DNA of 64,000 nt from NCBI GenBank assembly GCA_943737045.1, contig CALSFV010000047.1, forward strand, positions 434,001 through 498,000, in the 5' to 3' direction. The position numbers and the translations under genes were made by a program. This DNA is from Parapristionchus giblindavisi (lineage: Eukaryota > Nematoda > Chromadorea > Rhabditida > Diplogasteridae). Of the stretch, positions 36,443 through 49,922 are shown one piece after another; position 1 is the stretch's first letter; each line of letters begins with the position of its first letter. The notes beneath the pieces are model-generated. The model was not told the DNA's origin. It did no database searches and worked only from the letters and a program-made list of their open reading frames with translations.

Positions 36443-39400
36443 GTGTGTCTCATTCAGAATTTTTTCCTCTTTCACATAGTATATCATTCGCTGAGTATCA
36501 TTGCCAATTTGACTTGTAACGAACTGTTTTGTACCAAAAACAGAGAGTACTGAAAGATAAATTTATATATTGGCCGTACTTACCACTTTGAAATAGTTCA
36601 TCTTATTCAGAATTTTTCGCTCTTTCATTTGGTATATGACACGATAGGTTTCATTTTCATTTCAAATTTCTCAAGTTATCTTGATCATATCAGAGTAAAA
36701 GCTACTTTTGTACTTCGATCATTATAGCAGCAGTAAAATATTACAGATCGACATGACCTGAAGTGTGTCTCATTCAGAATTTTTTCCTCTTTCACATACT
36801 ATATCACTTGCTGAGTGTCATTGACAATTTGACTTGTAACGAACTGTTTTGTACCAAAAACAGAGAGTACCCAAAGATAAATTTACATATTGGCCGTACT
36901 GACCACATTGAAATAGTTTATCTCATTCAGAATTTTTCGCTCTTTCATTTGGTATATGACACGATAGGTTTCAATTTCATTTTCACATTTCTCAAGTTAT
37001 CTTGATCATATCAGAGTAAAAGCTACTTTTGTACTTCGATCATTATAGCAGCAGTAAAATATTACAGATTGACATGACCTGAAGTGTGTCTCATTCAGAA
37101 TTCTTTCCTCTTTCACATAGTATATCACTCGCTGAGTATCACTGACAATTTGACTTGTAACGAACTGTTTTGTACCAGAAACAGAGAGTACTGAAAGATA
37201 AATTTACATATTGGCCGTACTGACCACATTGAAATAGTTTATCTCATTCAGAATTTTTCGCTCTTTCATTTGGTATATGACACGATAGGTTTCAATTTCA
37301 TTTTCACATTTCTCAAGTTATCTTGATCATATCAGAGTAAAAGCTACTTCTGTACTTCGATCATTATAGCAGCAGTAAAATATTACAGATTGACATGACC
37401 TGAAGTGTGTCTCATTCAGAATTTTTTCCTCTTTCACATAGTATATCACTCGCTGAGTATCATTGCCAATTTGACTTGTAACGAACTGTTTTGTACCAAA
37501 AACAGAGAGTACTGAAAGATAAATTTATATATTGGCCGTACTTACCACTTTGAAATAGTTCATCTTATTCAGAATTTTTCGCTCTTTCATTTGGTATATG
37601 ACACGATAGGTTTCATTTTCATTTTCAAATTTCTCAAGTTATCTTGATCATATCAGAGTAAAAGCTACTTTTGTACTTCGATCATTATAGCAGCAGTAAA
37701 ATATTACAGATCGACATGACCTGAAGTGTGTCTCATTCAGAATTTTTTCCTCTTTCACATACTATATCACTTGCTGAGTGTCATTGACAATTTGACTTGT
37801 AACGAACTGTTTTGTACCAAAAACAGAGAGTACCCAAAGATAAATTTACATATTGGCCGTACTGACCACATTGAAATAGTTTATCTCATTCAGAATTTTT
37901 CGCTCTTTCATTTGGTATATGACACGATAGGTTTCAATTTCATTTTCACATTTCTCAAGTTATCTTGATCATATCAGAGTAAAAGCTACTTTTGTACTTC
38001 GATCATTATAGCAGCAGTAAAATATTACAGATTGACATGACCTGAAGTGTGTCTCATTCAGAATTCTTTCCTCTTTCACATAGTATATCACTCGCTGAGT
38101 ATCACTGACAATTTGACTTGTAACGAACTGTTTTGTACCAGAAACAGAGAGTACTGAAAGATAAATTTACATATTGGCCGTACTGACCACATTGAAATAG
38201 TTTATCTCATTCAGAATTTTTCGCTCTTTCATTTGGTATATGACACGATAGGTTTCATTTTCATTTTCAAATTTCTCAAGTTATCTTGATCATATCAGAG
38301 TAAAAGCTACTTTTGTACCTCGATCATTATAGCATTAGTAAAATATTACAGATCGACATGACCTGAAGTGTGTCTCATTCAGAATTTTTTCCTCTTTCAC
38401 ATACTATATCACTTGCTGAGTATCATTGCCAATTTGACTTGTAACGAACTGTTTTGTACCAAAAACAGAGAGTACCGAAAGATAAATTTACATATTGGCC
38501 GTACTTACCACTTTGAAATAGTTCATCTTATTCAGAATTTTTCGCTCTTTCATTTGGTATATGACACGATAGGTTTCATTTTCATTTTCACATTTCTCAA
38601 GTTATCTTGATCATATCAGAGTAAAAGCTACTTTTGTACTTCGATCATTATAGCAGCAGTAAAATATTACAGATCGACATGACCTGAAGTGTGTCTCATT
38701 CAGAATTTTTTCCTCTTTCACATAGTATATCATTCGCTGAGTATCATTGCCAATTTGACTTGTAACGAACTGTTTTGTACCAAAAACAGAGAGTACTGAA
38801 AGATAAATTTATATATTGGCCGTACTTACCACTTTGAAATAGTTCATCTTATTCAGAATTTTTCGCTCTTTCATTTGGTATATGACACGATAGGTTTCAT
38901 TTTCATTTCAAATTTCTCAAGTTATCTTGATCATATCAGAGTAAAAGCTACTTTTGTACTTCGATCATTATAGCAGCAGTAAAATATTACAGATCGACAT
39001 GACCTGAAGTGTGTCTCATTCAGAATTTTTTCCTCTTTCACATACTATATCACTTGCTGAGTGTCATTGACAATTTGACTTGTAACGAACTGTTTTGTAC
39101 CAAAAACAGAGAGTACCCAAAGATAAATTTACATATTGGCCGTACTGACCACATTGAAATAGTTTATCTCATTCAGAATTTTTCGCTCTTTCATTTGGTA
39201 TATGACACGATAGGTTTCAATTTCATTTTCACATTTCTCAAGTTATCTTGATCATATCAGAGTAAAAGCTACTTTTGTACTTCGATCATTATAGCAGCAG
39301 TAAAATATTACAGATTGACATGACCTGAAGTGTGTCTCATTCAGAATTTTTTCCTCTTTCACATAGTATATCACTCGCTGAGTATCATTGCCAATTTGAC

Positions 39401-39650
39401 TTGTAACGAACTGTTTTGTACCAGAAACAGAGAGTACTGAAAGATAAATTTACATATTGGCCGTACTGACCACATTGAAATAGTTTATCTCATTCAGAAT
39501 TTTTCGCTCTTTCATTTGGTATATGACACGATAGGTTTCAATTTCATTTTCACATTTCTCAAGTTATCTTGATCATATCAGAGTAAAAGCTACTTCTGTA
39601 CTTCGATCATTATAGCAGCAATAAAATATTACAGATTGACATGACCTGAA
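36122..39650 (+). repeat. 7-unit block and partial second copy, about 2246-bp period
   Basis: The units at 36122, 36443, 36763 and 37084 recur at 38368, 38689, 39009 and 39330, an offset of 2246 bp. The rare TATCATTCGCTG of the 36443 unit is repeated in the 38689 unit. Inside the block a 3-unit repeat is visible: an EcoRI-type GAATTC occurs at 37098 and 38061, 963 bp apart, both in units with ACCAGAAAC and TATCACTGAC. In the unit at 39330 those two changes are absent although ACCAGAAAC remains. Confidence 0.75.
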
Positions 39651-41576
39651 GTGTGTCTCATTCAGAATTTTTTCCTCTTTCACATAGTATATCACTCGCT
39701 GAGTATCATTGCCAATTTGACTTGTAACGAACTGTTTTGTACCAAAAACAGAGAGTACTGAAAGATAAATTTATATATTGGCCGTACTTACCACTTTGAA
39801 ATAGTTCATCTTATTCAGAATTTTTCGCTCTTTCATTTGGTATATGACACGATAGGTTTCATTTTCATTTTCAAATTTCTCAAGTTATCTTGATCATATC
39901 AGAGTAAAAGCTACTTTTGTACTTCGATCATTATAGCAGCAGTAAAATATTACAGATCGACATGACCTGAAGTGTGTCTCATTCAGAATTTTTTCCTCTT
40001 TCACATACTATATCACTTGCTGAGTGTCATTGACAATTTGACTTGTAACGAACTGTTTTGTACCAAAAACAGAGAGTACTGAAAGATAAATTTACATATT
40101 GGCCGTACTTACCACTTTGAAATAGTTCATCTTATTCAGAATTTTTCGCTCTTTCATTTGGTATATGACACGATAGGTTTCATATTCATTTTCAAATTTC
40201 TCAAGTTATCTTGATCATATCAGAGTAAAAGCTACTTTTGTACTTCGATCATTATAGCAGCAGTAAAATATTACAGATCGACATGACCTGAAGTGTGTCT
40301 CATTCAGAATTTTTTCCTCTTTCACATACTATATCACTTGCTGAGTATCATTGCCAATTTGACTTGTAACGAACTGTTTTGTACTAAAAACAGAGAGTAC
40401 TGAAAGATAAATTTACATATTGGCCGTACTTACCACTTTGAAATAGTTCATCTGATTCAGAATTTTTCGCTCTTTCATTTGGTATATGACACGATAGGTT
40501 TCATATTCATTTTCAAATTTCTCAAGTTATCTTGATCATATCAGAGTAAAAGCTACTTTTGTACTTCGATCATTATAGCAGCAGTAAAATATTACAGATT
40601 GACATGACCTGAAGTGTGTCTCATTCAGAATTTTTTCCTCTTTCACATAGTATATCACTCGCTGAGTATCATTGACAATTTGACTTGTAACGAACTGTTT
40701 TGTACCAAAAACAGAGAGTACCCAAAGATAAATTTACATATTGGCCATACTGACCACATTGAAATAGTTTATCTTATTCAGAATTTTTCGCTCTTTCATT
40801 TGGTATATGACACGATAGGTTTCATTTTCATTTTCAAATTTCTCAAGTTATCTTGATCATATCAGAGTAAAAGCTACTTTTGTACTTCGATCATTATAGC
40901 AGCAGTAAAATATTACAGATTGACATGACCTGAAGTGTGTCTCATTCAGAATTTTTTCCTCTTTCACATTGTATATCACTCGCTGAGTATCATTGCCAAT
41001 TTGACTTGTAACGAACTGTTTTGTACCAAAAACAGAGAGTACTGAAAGATAAATTTACATATTGGCCGTACTTACCACTTTGAAATAGTTTATCTTATTC
41101 AGAATTTTTCGCTCTTTCATTTGGTATATGACACGATAGGTTTCATTTTCATTTTCAAATTTCTCAAGTTATCTTGATCATATCAGAGTAAAAGCTACTT
41201 TTGTACTTCGATCATTATAGCAGCAGTAAAATATTACAGATTGACATGACCTGAAGTGTGTCTCATTCAGAATTTTTTCATCTTTCACATAGTATATCAC
41301 TCGCTGAGTATCATTGACAATTTGACTTGTAACGAACTGTTTTGTACCAGAAACAGAGAGTACTGAAAGATAAATTTACATATTGGCCGTACTGACCACT
41401 TTGAAATAGTTTATCTTATTCAGAATTTTTCGCTCTTTCATTTGGTATATGACACGATAGGTTTCATTTTCATTTTCAAATTTCTCAAGTTATCTTGATC
41501 ATATCAGAGTAAAAGCTACTTTTGTACTTCGATCATTATAGCAGCAGTAAAATATTACAGATCGACATGACCTGAA
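39651..41576 (+). repeat. Mixed satellite units, including one tandem pair
   Basis: There are six units here. Those at 39972 and 40293 share the rare GTTTCATATTCATT (near 40178 and 40499), showing a one-unit duplication. The unit at 40614 carries ACCCAAAG with a private GGCCATAC. The unit at 40935 has CACATTGTATATC. The unit at 41256 has TTTTTTCATC. I see no higher-order order and no other sequence. Confidence 0.68.
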
Positions 41577-44500
41577 GTGTGTCTCATTCAGAATTTTTTC
41601 CTCTTTCACATACTGTATCACTTGCTGAGTGTCATTGACAATTTGACTTGTAACGAACTGTTTTGTACCAAAAACAGAGAGTACCGAAAGATAAATTTAC
41701 ATATTGGCCGTACTGACCACATTGAAATAGTTTATCTTATTCAGAATTTTTCGCTCTTTCATTTGGTATATGACACGATAGGTTTCATTTTCATTTTCAA
41801 ATTTCTCAAGTTATCTTGATCATATCAGAGTAAAAGCTACTTTTGTACTTCGATCATTATAGCAGCAGTAAAATATTACAGATTGACATGACCTGAAGTG
41901 TGTCTCATTCAGAATTTTTTCCTCTTTCACATAGTATATCACTCGCTGAGTATCATTGCCAATTTGACTTGTAACGAACTGTTTTGTACCAAAAACAGAG
42001 AGTACTGAAAGATAAATTTACATATTGGCCGTACTTACCACTTTGAAATAGTTCATCTTATTCAGAATTTTTCGCTCTTTCATTTGGTATATGACACGAT
42101 AGGTTTCATTTTCATTTTCACATTTCTCAAGTTATCTTGATCATATCAGAGTAAAAGCTACTTTTGTACTTCGATCATTATAGCAGCAGTAAAATATTAC
42201 AGATTGACATGACCTGAAGTGTGTCTCATTCAGAATTTTTTCCTCTTTCACATACTATATCACTTGCTGAGTGTCATTGACAATTTGACTTGTAACGAAC
42301 TGTTTTGTACCAAAAACAGAGAGTACTGAAAGATAAATTTACATATTGGCCGTACTTACCACTTTGAAATAGTTCATCTTATTCAGAATTTTTCGCTCTT
42401 TCATTTGGTATATGACACGATAGGTTTCATTTTCATTTTCAAATTTCTCAAGTTATCTTGATCATATCAGAGTAAAAGCTACTTTTGTACTTCGATCATT
42501 ATAGCAGCAGTAAAATATTACAGATTGACATGACCTGAAGTGTGTCTCATTCAGAATTTTTTCCTCTTTCACATACTATATCACTTGCTGAGTGTCATTG
42601 ACAATTTGACTTGTAACGAACTGTTTTGTACCAAAAACAGAGAGTACTGAAAGATAAATTTACATATTGGCCGTACTTACCACTTTGAAATAGTTCATCT
42701 TATTCAGAATTTTTCGCTCTTTCATTTGGTATATGACACGATAGGTTTCAATTTCATTTTCACATTTCTCAAGTTATCTTAATCATATCAGAGTAAAAGC
42801 TACTTTTGTACTTCGATCATTATAGCAGCAGTAAAATATTACAGATCGACATGACCTGAAGTGTGTCTCATTCAGAATTTTTTCCTCTTTCACATAGTAT
42901 ATCACTCGCTTTGTATCATTGCCAATTTGACTTGTAACGAACTGTTTTGTACCAAAAACAGAGAGTACTGAAAGATAAATTTATATATTGGCCGTACTTA
43001 CCACTTTGAAATAGTTCATCTTATTCAGAATTTTTCGCTCTTTCATTTGGTATATGACACGATAGGTTTCATTTTCATTTTCAAATTTCTCAAGTTATCT
43101 TGATCATATCAGAGTAAAAGCTACTTTTGTACTTCGATCATTATAGCAGCAGTAAAATATTACAGATCGACATGACCTGAAGTGTGTCTCATTCAGAATT
43201 TTTTCCTCTTTCACATACTGTATCACTTGCTGAGTGTCATTGACAATTTGACTTGTAACGAACTGTTTTGTACCAAAAACAGAGAGTACCGAAAGATAAA
43301 TTTACATATTGGCCGTACTGACCACATTGAAATAGTTTATCTTATTCAGAATTTTTCGCTCTTTCATTTGGTATATGACACGATAGGTTTCATTTTCATT
43401 TTCAAATTTCTCAAGTTATCTTGATCATATCAGAGTAAAAGCTACTTTTGTACTTCGATCATTATAGCAGCAGTAAAATATTACAGATTGACATGACCTG
43501 AAGTGTGTCTCATTCAGAATTTTTTCCTCTTTCACATAGTATATCACTCGCTGAGTATCATTGCCAATTTGACTTGTAACGAACTGTTTTGTACCAAAAA
43601 CAGAGAGTACTGAAAGATAAATTTACATATTGGCCGTACTTACCACTTTGAAATAGTTCATCTTATTCAGAATTTTTCGCTCTTTCATTTGGTATATGAC
43701 ACGATAGGTTTCATTTTCATTTTCACATTTCTCAAGTTATCTTGATCATATCAGAGTAAAAGCTACTTTTGTACTTCGATCATTATAGCAGCAGTAAAAT
43801 ATTACAGATTGACATGACCTGAAGTGTGTCTCATTCAGAATTTTTTCCTCTTTCACATACTATATCACTTGCTGAGTGTCATTGACAATTTGACTTGTAA
43901 CGAACTGTTTTGTACCAAAAACAGAGAGTACTGAAAGATAAATTTACATATTGGCCGTACTTACCACTTTGAAATAGTTCATCTTATTCAGAATTTTTCG
44001 CTCTTTCATTTGGTATATGACACGATAGGTTTCATTTTCATTTTCAAATTTCTCAAGTTATCTTGATCATATCAGAGTAAAAGCTACTTTTGTACTTCGA
44101 TCATTATAGCAGCAGTAAAATATTACAGATTGACATGACCTGAAGTGTGTCTCATTCAGAATTTTTTCCTCTTTCACATACTATATCACTTGCTGAGTGT
44201 CATTGACAATTTGACTTGTAACGAACTGTTTTGTACCAAAAACAGAGAGTACTGAAAGATAAATTTACATATTGGCCGTACTTACCACTTTGAAATAGTT
44301 CATCTTATTCAGAATTTTTCGCTCTTTCATTTGGTATATGACACGATAGGTTTCAATTTCATTTTCACATTTCTCAAGTTATCTTGATCATATCAGAGTA
44401 AAAGCTACTTTTGTACTTCGATCATTATAGCAGCAGTAAAATATTACAGATCGACATGACCTGAAGTGTGTCTCATTCAGAATTTTTTCCTCTTTCACAT

Positions 44501-44786
44501 AGTATATCACTCGCTTTGTATCATTGCCAATTTGACTTGTAACGAACTGTTTTGTACCAAAAACAGAGAGTACTGAAAGATAAATTTATATATTGGCCGT
44601 ACTTACCACTTTGAAATAGTTCATCTTATTCAGAATTTTTCGCTCTTTCATTTGGTATATGACACGATAGGTTTCATTTTCATTTTCAAATTTCTCAAGT
44701 TATCTTGATCATATCAGAGTAAAAGCTACTTTTGTACTTCGATCATTATAGCAGCAGTAAAATATTACAGATTGACATGACCTGAA
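41577..44786 (+). repeat. Duplicated 5-unit block, 1605 bp each
   Basis: The units at 41577-43181 are repeated at 43182-44786. Landmarks at the same offset are CATACTGTATCAC near 41608 and 43213, and the rare CTCGCTTTGTATC in the units at 42861 and 44466. A private TCTTAATCATATC at about 42780 is present only in the first copy, so it arose after the duplication. The two copies are otherwise almost the same. Confidence 0.8.
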
Positions 44787-46712
44787 GTGTGTCTCATTCA
44801 GAATTTTTTCCTCTTTCACATAGTATATCACTCGCTGAGTATCATTGACAATTTGACTTGTAACGAACTGTTTTGTACCAGAAACAGAGAGTACTGAAAG
44901 ATAAATTTACATATTGGCCGTATTGACCACTTTGAAATAGTTTATCTTATTCAGAATTTTTCGCTCTTTCATTTGGTATATGACACGATAGGTTTCAATT
45001 TCATTTTCACATTTCTCAAGTTATCTTGATCATATCAGAGTAAAAGCTACTTTTGTACTTCGATCATTATAGCAGCAGTAAAATATTACAGATTGACATG
45101 ACCTGAAGTGTGTCTCATTCAGAATTTTTTCCTCTTTCACATAGTATATCACTCGCTGAGTATCATTGACAATTTGACTTGTAACGAACTGTATTGTACC
45201 AAAAACAGAGAGTACCGAAAGATAAATTTACATATTGGCCGTACTGACCACATTGAAATAGTTTATCTTATTCAGAATTTTTCGCTCTTTCATTTGGTAT
45301 ATGACACGATAGGTTTCATTTTCATTTTCAAATTTCTCAAGTTATCTTGATCATATCAGAGTAAAAGCTACTTTTGTACTTCGATCATTATAGTAGCAGT
45401 AAAATATTACAGAATGACATGACCTGAAGTGTGTCTCATTCAGAATTTTTTCCTCTTTCACATAATATATCACTTGCTGAGTGTCATTGACAATTTGACT
45501 TGTAACGAACTGTTTTGTACCAAAAACAGAGAGTACTGAAAGATAAATTTACATATTGGCCGTACTTACCACTTTGAAATAGTTCATCTTATTCAGAATT
45601 TTTCGCTCTTTCATTTGGTATATGACACGATAGGTTTCAATTTCATTTTCACATTTCTCAAGTTATCTTGATCATATCAGAGTAAAAGCTACTTTTGTAC
45701 TTCGATCATTATAGCAGCAGTAAAATATTACAGAATGACATGACCTGAAGTGTGTCTCATTCAGAATTTTTTCCTCTTTCACATAGTATATCACTCGCTG
45801 AGTATCATTGACAATTTGACTTGTAACGAACTGTTTTGTACCAGAAACAGAGAGTACTGAAAGATAAATTTACATATTGGCCGTATTGACCACTTTGAAA
45901 TAGTTTATCTTATTCAGAATTTTTCGCTCTTTCATTTGGTATATGACACGATAGGTTTCAATTTCATTTTCACATTTCTCAAGTTATCTTGATCATATCA
46001 GAGTAAAAGCTACTTTTGTACTTCGATCATTATAGCAGCAGTAAAATATTACAGATTGACATGACCTGAAGTGTGTCTCATTCAGAATTTTTTCCTCTTT
46101 CACATAGTATATCACTCGCTGAGTATCATTGACAATTTGACTTGTAACGAACTGTATTGTACCAAAAACAGAGAGTACCGAAAGATAAATTTACATATTG
46201 GCCGTACTGACCACATTGAAATAGTTTATCTTATTCAGAATTTTTCGCTCTTTCATTTGGTATATGACACGATAGGTTTCATTTTCATTTTCAAATTTCT
46301 CAAGTTATCTTGATCATATCAGAGTAAAAGCTACTTTTGTACTTCGATCATTATAGTAGCAGTAAAATATTACAGAATGACATGACCTGAAGTGTGTCTC
46401 ATTCAGAATTTTTTCCTCTTTCACATACTATATCACTTGCTGAGTGTCATTGACAATTTGACTTGTAACGAACTGTTTTGTACCAAAAACAGAGAGTACT
46501 GAAAGATAAATTTACATATTGGCCGTACTTACCACTTTGAAATAGTTCATCTTATTCAGAATTTTTCGCTCTTTCATTTGGTATATGACACGATAGGTTT
46601 CAATTTCATTTTCACATTTCTCAAGTTATCTTGATCATATCAGAGTAAAAGCTACTTTTGTACTTCGATCATTATAGCAGCAGTAAAATATTACAGATTG
46701 ACATGACCTGAA
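44787..46712 (+). repeat. Duplicated 3-unit block, 963 bp each
   Basis: The units at 44787, 45108 and 45429 recur at 45750, 46071 and 46392. Shared rare markers are GGCCGTATTGACC in the first unit, AACTGTATTGTACC and TATAGTAGCAG in the second, and a GAATGACATG lead into the third. CATAATATATC at about 45464 is private to the first copy. Confidence 0.8.
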
Positions 46713-47033
46713 GTGTGTCTCATTCAGAATTTTTTCCTCTTTCACATAGTATATCACTCGCTGAGTATCATTGACAATTTGACTTGTAACGAACTGTATT
46801 GTACCAAAAACAGAGAGTACCGAAAGATAAATTTACATATTGGCCGTACTGACCACATTGAAATAGTTTATCTTATTCAGAATTTTTCGCTCTTTCATTT
46901 GGTATATGACACGATAGGTTTCAATTTCATTTTCACATTTCTCAAGTTATCTTGATCATATCAGAGTAAAAGCTACTTTTGTACTTCGATCATTATAGCA
47001 GCAGTAAAATATTACAGATTGACATGACCTGAA
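46713..47033 (+). repeat. Composite unit between the 3-unit and 2-unit blocks
   Basis: This unit begins like the 45108 and 46071 units (AACTGTATTGTACC, ACCGAA, CACATT) but ends with GTTTCAATTTCATTTTCACATTT, as the 46392 unit does. It looks recombinant, with the switch between unit positions 145 and about 210. Confidence 0.6.
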
Positions 47034-48317
47034 GTGTGTCTCATTCAGAATTTTTTCCTCTTTCACATACTATATCACTTGCTGAGTGTCATTGACAATT
47101 TGACTTGTAACGAACTGTTTTGTACCAAAAACAGAGAGTACTGAAAGATAAATTTACATATTGGCCGTACTTACCACTTTGAAATAGTTCATCTTATTCA
47201 GAATTTTTCGCTCTTTCATTTGGTATATGACACGATAGGTTTCATTTTCATTTTCACATTTCTCAAGTTATCTTGATCATATCAGAGTAAAAGCTACTTT
47301 TGTACTTCGATCATTATAGCAGCAGTAAAATATTACAGATTGACATGACCTGAAGTGTGTCTCATTCAGAATTTTTTCCTCTTTCACATACTATATCACT
47401 TGCTGAGTGTCATTGACAATTTGACTTGTAACGAACTGTTTTGTACCAAAAACAGAGAGTACTGAAAGATAAATTTACATATTGGCCGTACTTACCACTT
47501 TGAAATAGTTCATCTTATTCAGAATTTTTCGCTCTTTCATTTGGTATATGACACGATAGGTTTCAATTTCATTTTCACATTTCTCAAGTTATCTTGATCA
47601 TATCAGAGTAAAAGCTACTTTTGTACTTCGATCATTATAGCAGCAGTAAAATATTACAGATTGACATGACCTGAAGTGTGTCTCATTCAGAATTTTTTCC
47701 TCTTTCACATACTATATCACTTGCTGAGTGTCATTGACAATTTGACTTGTAACGAACTGTTTTGTACCAAAAACAGAGAGTACTGAAAGATAAATTTACA
47801 TATTGGCCGTACTTACCACTTTGAAATAGTTCATCTTATTCAGAATTTTTCGCTCTTTCATTTGGTATATGACACGATAGGTTTCATTTTCATTTTCACA
47901 TTTCTCAAGTTATCTTGATCATATCAGAGTAAAAGCTACTTTTGTACTTCGATCATTATAGCAGCAGTAAAATATTACAGATTGACATGACCTGAAGTGT
48001 GTCTCATTCAGAATTTTTTCCTCTTTCACATACTATATCACTTGCTGAGTGTCATTGACAATTTGACTTGTAACGAACTGTTTTGTACCAAAAACAGAGA
48101 GTACTGAAAGATAAATTTACATATTGGCCGTACTTACCACTTTGAAATAGTTCATCTTATTCAGAATTTTTCGCTCTTTCATTTGGTATATGACACGATA
48201 GGTTTCAATTTCATTTTCACATTTCTCAAGTTATCTTGATCATATCAGAGTAAAAGCTACTTTTGTACTTCGATCATTATAGCAGCAGTAAAATATTACA
48301 GATTGACATGACCTGAA
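47034..48317 (+). repeat. Two consecutive 2-unit blocks, 642 bp each
   Basis: The units at 47034 and 47676 read GTTTCATTTTCATTTTCAC, while those at 47355 and 47997 read GTTTCAATTTCATTTTCAC. All four share CATACTATATCACTTGC, ACTGAA, CTTACC and GTTCATC. The alternation gives a dimer period inside otherwise uniform units. Confidence 0.75.
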
Positions 48318-49922
48318 GTGTGTCTCATTCAGAATTTTTTCCTCTTTCACATAGTATATCACTCGCTGAGTATCATTGACAATTTGACTTGTAACGAACT
48401 GTTTTGTACCAGAAACAGAGAGTACTGAAAGATAAATTTACATATTGGCCGTACTGACCACTTTGAAATAGTTTATCTTATTCAGAATTTTTCGCTCTTT
48501 CATTTGGTATATGACACGATAGGTTTCATTTTCATTTTCAAATTTCTCAAGTTATCTTGATCATATCAGAGTAAAAGCTACTTTTGTACTTCGATCATTA
48601 TAGCAGCAGTAAAATATTACAGATTGACATGACCTGAAGTGTGTCTCATTCAGAATTTTTTCCTCTTTCACATACTATATCACTTGCTGAGTGTCATTGA
48701 CAATTTGACTTGTAACGAACTGTTTTGTACCAAAAACAGAGAGTACTGAAAGATAAATTTACATATTGGCCGTACTTACCACTTTGAAATAGTTCTTCTT
48801 ATTCAGAATTTTTCGCTCTTTCATTTGGTATATGACACGATAGGTTTCAATTTCATTTTCACATTTCTCAAGTTATCTTGATCATATCAGAGTAAAAGCT
48901 ACTTTTGTACTTCGATCATTATAGCAGCAGTAAAATATTACAGATTTACATGACCTGAAGTGTGTCTCATTCAGAATTTTTTCCTCTTTCACATAGTATA
49001 TCACTCGCTGAGTATCATTGACAATTTGACTTGTAACGAACTGTATTGTACCAAAAACAGAGAGTACCGAAAGATAAATTTACATATTGGCCGTACTGAC
49101 CACATTGAAATAGTTCATCTTATTCAGAATTTTTCGCTCTTTCATTTGGTATATGACACGATAGGTTTCATTTTCATTTTCAAATTTCTCAAGTTATCTT
49201 GATCATATCAGAGTAAAAGCTACTTTTGTACTTCGATCATTATAGCAGCAGTAAAATATTACAGATTGACATGACCTGAAGTGTGTCTCATTCAGAATTT
49301 TTTCCTCTTTCACATACTATATCACTTGCTGAGTGTCATTGACAATTTGACTTGTAACGAACTGTTTTGTACCAAAAACAGAGAGTACTGAAAGATAAAT
49401 TTACATATTGGCCGTACTTACCACTTTGAAATAGTTCATCTTATTCAGAATTTTTCGCTCTTTCATTTGGTATATGACACGATAGGTTTCAATTTCATTT
49501 TCACATTTCTCAAGTTATCTTGATCATATCAGAGTAAAAGCTACTTTTGTACTTCGATCATTATAGCAGCAGTAAAATATTACAGATTGACATGACCTGA
49601 AGTGTGTCTCATTCAGAATTTTTTCCTCTTTCACATAGTATATCACTCGCTGAGTATCATTGACAATTTGACTTGTAACGAACTGTATTGTACCAAAAAC
49701 AGAGAGTACCGAAAGATAAATTTACATATTGGCCGTACTGACCACATTGAAATAGTTTATCTTATTCAGAATTTTTCGCTCTTTCATTTGGTATATGACA
49801 CGATAGGTTTCATTTTCATTTTCAAATTTCTCAAGTTATCTTGATCATATCAGAGTAAAAGCTACTTTTGTACTTCGATCATTATAGCAGCAGTAAAATA
49901 TTACAGATTGACATGACCTGAA
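48318..49922 (+). repeat. Mixed satellite units with two TGTATTGTACC copies
   Basis: There are five units here. The 48960 and 49602 units carry the AACTGTATTGTACC marker and are 642 bp apart, with a CATAC-type unit (49281) between them. The unit at 48639 has a private GTTCTTCTTATTC, and GATTTACATG just precedes 48960. No unrelated sequence is present. Confidence 0.68.

Noticed and set aside
39620..39625. AATAAA polyadenylation signal
   Set aside because: It is created by a single private G-to-A change (GCAGCAATAAAA) in one unit and has no transcript context.
41577..44786. Assembly duplication as the explanation for the repeated structure of the window
   Set aside because: It cannot be excluded for the nearly identical pairs, but across the window units differ by many type-specific and private variants and the HOR sizes vary, which a simple assembly error would not create. 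Spanning reads would settle it.
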